Origin: UBA2231 sp964415175
GTDB lineage: Bacteria > Elusimicrobiota > Elusimicrobia > Elusimicrobiales > UBA9959
Direction of reading: 5' to 3'
Assembly: GCA_964415175.1 (NCBI GenBank)
Contig: CAYPYG010000036.1
Location: 1-26,868, forward strand
Length of the DNA stretch: 26,868 nt
Positions 23,247-26,868 of this stretch are shown piece after piece; position 1 is the stretch's first letter, and each line of letters starts with the position of its first letter. The translations under genes were made by a program, and so were the position numbers. The notes under the pieces were generated by a model. It saw only the letters and a list, made by a program, of their open reading frames with translations. It was not told the DNA's origin and did no database searches.

Positions 23247-24057
23247 CGAGCACCTCCACTTCTAGTTCCGCCTGGAGTTTCTCCATGTGGGCGTCGAACT
23301 TCTTCTTCTCCAGTATCCTGCGCACCCTGTCCTCGGTCTCGGGAGCGCGGGCTTTCCTGGTCTGCGAGATCTTCTTTATGAGATGGTGGCCGAACTTGGT
23401 CTTGACTATGCCCTGCACTTCCCCTACTTTCATCTTGAAGGCCATGTCCTCGAGTTCGGGGATGAACTCGCCTTTCATCATCGGGGGCATCCTGCCGGAT
23501 CCCGTCATAAACCCTTTTTCGCCGGCCCGGTCCCTGGCCAGCCTGGAGAAGTCGGCCCCCGACTTCACGCGCTTGAGGACGGCCTCCGCCTCCTCGTAGG
23601 TGGGGTACATCAGGTGGTCTATGACTATCTCGTTGGGACTTTCCGCGAAATAGGCGGTCAGTTCCTCCTCCGTGGTCATCAGCTCCTTCTCTTTGAGGGC
23701 CTCCACCCAGAGTTTCGTCAGCAGGTAGTCCTTGAACTGGGCCAGTTTTTCCTTCAGGTCCTTCTCCATCTCTTTGACCTGCCCGCGGTAGCCGTCCGAA
23801 GAGGCGACGCCGCTCTTTTTGGCGGCGAGCAGTATCAGGCGCTCGTTTATCAGGACCTCCAGGAACTGCCGGCGCCCGGCCGGCGTGTCCAGGAACTCCC
23901 TGTAGGAGGGGGAGATGTCGCCCAGTTTCTCCTGGAGCTGGGCTTCGGTTATTTTTTCACCGCCCACGCGGGCCAGGACCTTGTCGTCGTTCTTCGCGGA
24001 GCAGGAGAGCAGCATGGCCAGCGGGGGGATAAGAAGGTATAGCGCGTATTTTTTCAT
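23230..24057 (-). CDS. Parvulin-type (PpiC/PrsA-like) peptidyl-prolyl isomerase lipoprotein
   Basis: The protein has 275 residues. The signal peptide ends in the lipobox MLLSC, so it should be anchored by lipid at Cys19. A SurA/PrsA-like helical region (VGGEKITEAQLQEKLGDISP, FLEVLINERLILLAAKKSGV) is followed by a parvulin domain at about 145-240. The parvulin motifs are shortened and partly degenerate: IVIDHLMYPTYEEAEAVL stands where RASHILV is usual, but GADFSRLARD and KTKFGHHLIKKI are kept. It is probably a membrane-tethered foldase or chaperone acting outside the cytoplasmic membrane. It is the first gene of the minus-strand operon and diverges from the PBP gene; the 103 bases between them must hold both promoters. 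Confidence 0.88.
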   Translation of the reverse strand: MKKYALYLLIPPLAMLLSCSAKNDDKVLARVGGEKITEAQLQEKLGDISPSYREFLDTPAGRRQFLEVLINERLILLAAKKSGVASSDGYRGQVKEMEKDLKEKLAQFKDYLLTKLWVEALKEKELMTTEEELTAYFAESPNEIVIDHLMYPTYEEAEAVLKRVKSGADFSRLARDRAGEKGFMTGSGRMPPMMKGEFIPELEDMAFKMKVGEVQGIVKTKFGHHLIKKISQTRKARAPETEDRVRRILEKKKFDAHMEKLQAELEVEVLDEDYK

Positions 24058-24137
24058 AGGTAGGTTAAATTTAGCATTTTATGGCGCGGAGAAACAGTGG
24101 CCGGCCGGCCGCCGGACGGGGCCGCTTCCCGCTATTT

Positions 24138-24145
24138 TGTATAAT
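24138..24145 (+). promoter_or_regulatory. TG-TATAAT extended-type -10 box ahead of the PBP gene
   Basis: TATAAT at 24140-24145 is preceded by TTTG and ends 15 bases before ATG 24161. No -35 hexamer is visible. Transcription would begin about 8 bases before the start codon, a very short leader. Confidence 0.5.
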
Positions 24146-24160
24146 TGGGACCGGTACTTT

Positions 24161-26275
24161 ATGAAATTCTTCAGGGAAATGGAGGAGATGCCTCCCCACA
24201 AGCTGGCGCTGAGGCTTTCCTATTCCGCCGCGGTCATTTTCGCCGTCCTCATGCTCGCCGCGGCCTTCATCGGCCGCAAGATCCTCTACGATATACCCTC
24301 GATCGACAAGCTCGACGAATACACCCCCTCGCTGACGACCTACGTCTACGATATCAACGAGGAGGTCATCGCCGAGTTCTCCATCGAGAAGCGCGCCCTG
24401 CTGACGCTGGCCGAGATCCCGGTGGACCTCCAGAACGCCGTCATAGCCATGGAGGACAGGTCCTTCTTCCGCCACTGGGGCGTCTCGCCGCGCGGCATCC
24501 TGCGCGCGCTGCTGCGCGACCTGCTGCACACGCGCAAGGCGCAGGGCGGCTCGACCATCACCCAGCAGCTCTCGCGCGGCATCTTCCTCAAGCCCGAGAA
24601 AACCGTCGCCCGCAAGGTGCGCGAGATGGTGCTGGCGCTGCAGATAGAGAGGAACTTCTCCAAGCAGGAGATCCTGCAGATGTACCTCAACCAGATCTAC
24701 CTGGGCTCCGGCGTCTACGGCGTGCAGTCGGCCGCCAAGCTCTTCTTCGGCAAGGACGTGAAGGAGCTCAGCCTGGCCGAATGCGCCATGCTCGCCGGCG
24801 TCATCCCCTCTCCCGAGAGGTTCTCCCCTTTCCGCTATCCGGACAGGGCGCTGGTGCGCCGGCAGCTGGTGCTGCAGAGCATGCTGCGCGAGAACTATAT
24901 CACCCGGCAGGAGCTGGAGGAGGCGCTCAAGGAGCCGCTGCCCGATTCCAAGTCCACCCTGCTCTCCGGCCGGGCGCCGTACTTCATCGAGTACGTGCGC
25001 CAGCAGCTGGAGCCCAAATACGGCGTCGCCCAGCTCTGGAAGGGCGGCCTGAAGATCTACACCACTCTCGACCTCTCGATGCAGGCCCCGGCCGAGGAAG
25101 TGATGGAGAAGGTCCTCTCCAAGTACGACGAGGACGCGGCCAAGGTCCGGCCGCCCCCGGACCCCGCCGCGGCGGGCGAGGTCGCGCCTTCGAGCGCGCC
25201 GCTGCAGGGCGCCTTCGTCATGCTGGACGTGCGCACCGGCGCCATCAAGGCGCTGATCGGCGGCCGGAACTACCGCGAGAGCCAGTTCAACCGCGCCACG
25301 CAGGCGGCCCGCCAGGCCGGCTCCACTTTCAAGCCTTTCGTCTGGATGGCGTCGCTCATGAGCGGCTACACGCCGGCCTCCGTAGTGGAGGACCTGCCGC
25401 TGGCCTACTATTACGACGGCAAGGACTGGCGTCTCTTCGAGGGGGCCACCGACCAGTATTCCATCGACCTGGCCATACAGCCCTTCGTCGGCAGCAAGGA
25501 CTTCAAGATCTGGGTGCCCAACAACTTCGACGGCAAGTTCCAGGGCCATATCACCCTGCGCAGGGCGCTGGAACAGTCGCGCAACCTTTCTTCCGTCTCG
25601 CTGGTCAACCGCATCGGGCCTTCGCTGGTCGTCGACGTCGCGCACAAGGCCGGCATCGACAGCCGCCTCGACCCGGTCCCGTCGGTCGGCCTCGGCACCT
25701 CGCTGGTGAACCCGCTGGAGATGACCAGCGCCTTCGCCACTTTCGGCAACGGCGGCATCCGCGTCAAACCGTTCGGAGTGCTGCGCGTGGTGGATAACCG
25801 CGGGAAGGTCCTGGAGGAGCACGTGCCCTCGGAGACCGAAAGTTTCTCTCCCCAGGCCTCTTATCTGCTGGTCAATATGATGAAAGGCGTGGTGCAGCGC
25901 GGCACCGGCATACGCGCCTCGTCGCTGCGGCGCCCGGTGGCCGCCAAGACCGGCACCAGCCAGGATTCCAAGGACATGTGGTTCATAGGCATGACGCCGG
26001 ACCTGGCGGCCGGAGCCTGGATGGGCTACGACGATTTCACCTCGCTGCCGGTCAAGGACTGGAGCAGTTCCCAGGCCGTGGCCTGGTGGACGGAGATAAT
26101 GGCCGAGGTGCTCAAGGACCAGCCCGCGCGCGATTTCCCGGTGCCCGAGGGCATAGTCTTCGCCACGGTGGACCAGGAGAACGGCAGGCTGGCCCTTCCC
26201 GGCTGCAAGAAACGGATACTGGAAGCTTTCCTCAAAGGCACCGAACCGCAGGAATTCTGCGACATACAGCATTGA
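24161..26275 (+). CDS. Class A penicillin-binding protein (PBP1A-type transglycosylase/transpeptidase)
   Basis: The protein has 704 residues from ATG 24161, which gives a short cytoplasmic tail and one membrane helix (about 19-42). The frame is open further upstream, but that would overlap the divergent gene. The glycosyltransferase-51 domain has catalytic E98 in AMEDRSFFRHWG, then GGSTITQQLSRGIFL and QIYLGSGVYGVQSAAKLFFG. The transpeptidase domain has S388-T-F-K in AGSTFKPF, S473-R-N and K596-T-G-T. It polymerises and crosslinks peptidoglycan outside the inner membrane. It uses the D-Ala-D-Ala stems made by Ddl, and alanine racemase at the right edge supplies D-Ala. A palindromic repeat follows the stop. 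Naming as mrcA/ponA is not decided from sequence. Confidence 0.95.
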   Translation: MKFFREMEEMPPHKLALRLSYSAAVIFAVLMLAAAFIGRKILYDIPSIDKLDEYTPSLTTYVYDINEEVIAEFSIEKRALLTLAEIPVDLQNAVIAMEDRSFFRHWGVSPRGILRALLRDLLHTRKAQGGSTITQQLSRGIFLKPEKTVARKVREMVLALQIERNFSKQEILQMYLNQIYLGSGVYGVQSAAKLFFGKDVKELSLAECAMLAGVIPSPERFSPFRYPDRALVRRQLVLQSMLRENYITRQELEEALKEPLPDSKSTLLSGRAPYFIEYVRQQLEPKYGVAQLWKGGLKIYTTLDLSMQAPAEEVMEKVLSKYDEDAAKVRPPPDPAAAGEVAPSSAPLQGAFVMLDVRTGAIKALIGGRNYRESQFNRATQAARQAGSTFKPFVWMASLMSGYTPASVVEDLPLAYYYDGKDWRLFEGATDQYSIDLAIQPFVGSKDFKIWVPNNFDGKFQGHITLRRALEQSRNLSSVSLVNRIGPSLVVDVAHKAGIDSRLDPVPSVGLGTSLVNPLEMTSAFATFGNGGIRVKPFGVLRVVDNRGKVLEEHVPSETESFSPQASYLLVNMMKGVVQRGTGIRASSLRRPVAAKTGTSQDSKDMWFIGMTPDLAAGAWMGYDDFTSLPVKDWSSSQAVAWWTEIMAEVLKDQPARDFPVPEGIVFATVDQENGRLALPGCKKRILEAFLKGTEPQEFCDIQH

Positions 26276-26276
26276 T

Positions 26277-26330
26277 AAGGGGTCAGGTCCTCGCTTTTGA
26301 CGTCAAAAGCAAGGACCTGACCCCTTTTTA
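26277..26330. terminator. Palindromic repeat copy 3, bidirectional terminator between convergent genes
   Basis: Arms of 25 bases at 26277-26301 and 26302-26326 form a near-perfect palindrome with one mismatch and GACGTC at its centre. A T-run (26325-26329) follows on the plus strand and AA precedes on the other. The arms share GGGGTCAGGTC with copy 1 at 8867. It lies between the PBP gene and alr, and its T-run supplies the alr stop codon. Confidence 0.88.
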
Positions 26331-26868
26331 TCTGTAAACCCTGGGGAGTTTGGCGCCGGCGGCGGTGCGCCGGGAGTGCAGCGAGACCGGGTCTCCGGCG
26401 GCCGCGCCCGGTATGGCGCTCACGTCGAGCAGGGTGTGGATTATGCCTGGGCGGCCGATGAACGGCGCCCTGCGGCCGCGCAGCACCCCCCAGTAGGACG
26501 CGCCGGGATCTATCCTTATGCCGGCCCCGGCCGGCTCCATGGAGAGACCGTCGGAATAGCCGGCGGGGATGGTCGCGACCTTCATGTCGCGCGTCGCGAC
26601 ATATTCGCTGGAATATCCCAGCGACTCGCCGCGCCGCACTCTCCTGACGGCGATTATCCTGGCGAAGAACTTCCATGGGCGCTCCAGCCCGGTCACCGGG
26701 GGGCCGCCCTTTTTTTTGAGATAGTAATTGGACGGGTAAATGCCGTAGAGCAGATTGCCTATCCTGACCATGTCCAGCTGCCAGTGCGGCAGGTCGCAGA
26801 GAACGGCGCTGTTGGCGGCGTCCGCCCCGAGCCGCGGCCAGTGCCGGCGGGCCGCTTCCGTCAGGGCG
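26328..26868 (-). CDS. alr: Alanine racemase, C-terminal part (5' partial)
   Basis: About 179 codons are visible; the frame is open to the right edge, so the PLP-lysine half of the protein is outside the window. The internal Met at 26771 is not the start: codons beyond it read ANSAVLCDLPHWQLDMVRIG, the normal family sequence. The C-terminal beta domain includes ATIPAGYSDGLSM, where the Tyr is the second catalytic base, and IGRPGIIHTLLDVSAIPGA. The enzyme converts L-Ala to D-Ala in the cytoplasm for peptidoglycan. It converges on the PBP gene; its TAA stop lies in the T-run of the palindromic terminator. Confidence 0.93.
   Translation of the reverse strand, partial: ALTEAARRHWPRLGADAANSAVLCDLPHWQLDMVRIGNLLYGIYPSNYYLKKKGGPPVTGLERPWKFFARIIAVRRVRRGESLGYSSEYVATRDMKVATIPAGYSDGLSMEPAGAGIRIDPGASYWGVLRGRRAPFIGRPGIIHTLLDVSAIPGAAAGDPVSLHSRRTAAGAKLPRVYR

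Noticed and set aside
1..26868. tRNA, rRNA, CRISPR arrays, transposase or phage genes
   Set aside because: None was recognised in the intergenic regions or among the translated genes.

Overview
The window is high-GC DNA from a Gram-negative bacterium. It encodes an outer-membrane barrel protein, several lipoproteins, SurA-like chaperones and peptidoglycan synthesis enzymes. The giant surface protein ends in a FlgD-type Ig domain, a PorV/PorQ-type barrel lies next to it, and isoleucine ATA and arginine AGG codons are common despite the GC content. Together these suggest Elusimicrobiota or a neighbouring uncultured phylum. That placement is inference; no rRNA or marker tree is available here.

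Layout. Positions 1-6971 are the 3' part of a giant secreted, calcium-loop repeat protein. Positions 6972-7290 hold a consensus-like sigma70 promoter and a GEMM-I (cyclic dinucleotide) riboswitch. The riboswitch has A at the ligand-selecting position, the change known from cGAMP-sensing variants. It precedes a PorV-like barrel with a periplasmic TPR tail (7291-8853). Positions 9004-16041 hold a motor-like cluster on one strand: a FliF-FliG-TPR fusion, a long coiled-coil protein, FlbD, MotA, MotB and a lipoprotein. The order flbD-motA-motB is that of many flagellar operons, but no hook, rod, filament, export or FliM/FliN gene is present in the window. mnmA overlaps the end of this cluster and ddl follows.

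Positions 18198-20228 (minus) encode a GYF-domain transmembrane protein, divergent from a small membrane-anchored protein (20404-21186). A minus-strand operon (24057 to 21196) encodes a parvulin-type lipoprotein, a SurA-like chaperone and PdxA. Diverging from it is a class A penicillin-binding protein (24161-26275), which converges on a partial alanine racemase at the right edge.

Working hypothesis. The FliF-FliG fusion and MotAB form an ion-driven inner-membrane motor that is not obviously flagellar. The fusion lacks the FliM-binding EHPQ motif and joins rotor to membrane anchor in one chain. The PorV-TPR protein, the C-terminally tagged giant adhesin and the cyclic-dinucleotide riboswitch next door suggest a link to surface adhesion, gliding or secretion. 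Ddl, Alr and PBP1A give the rest of the window a cell-wall theme. A palindromic repeat family (three copies) sits at gene ends and probably acts as terminators.
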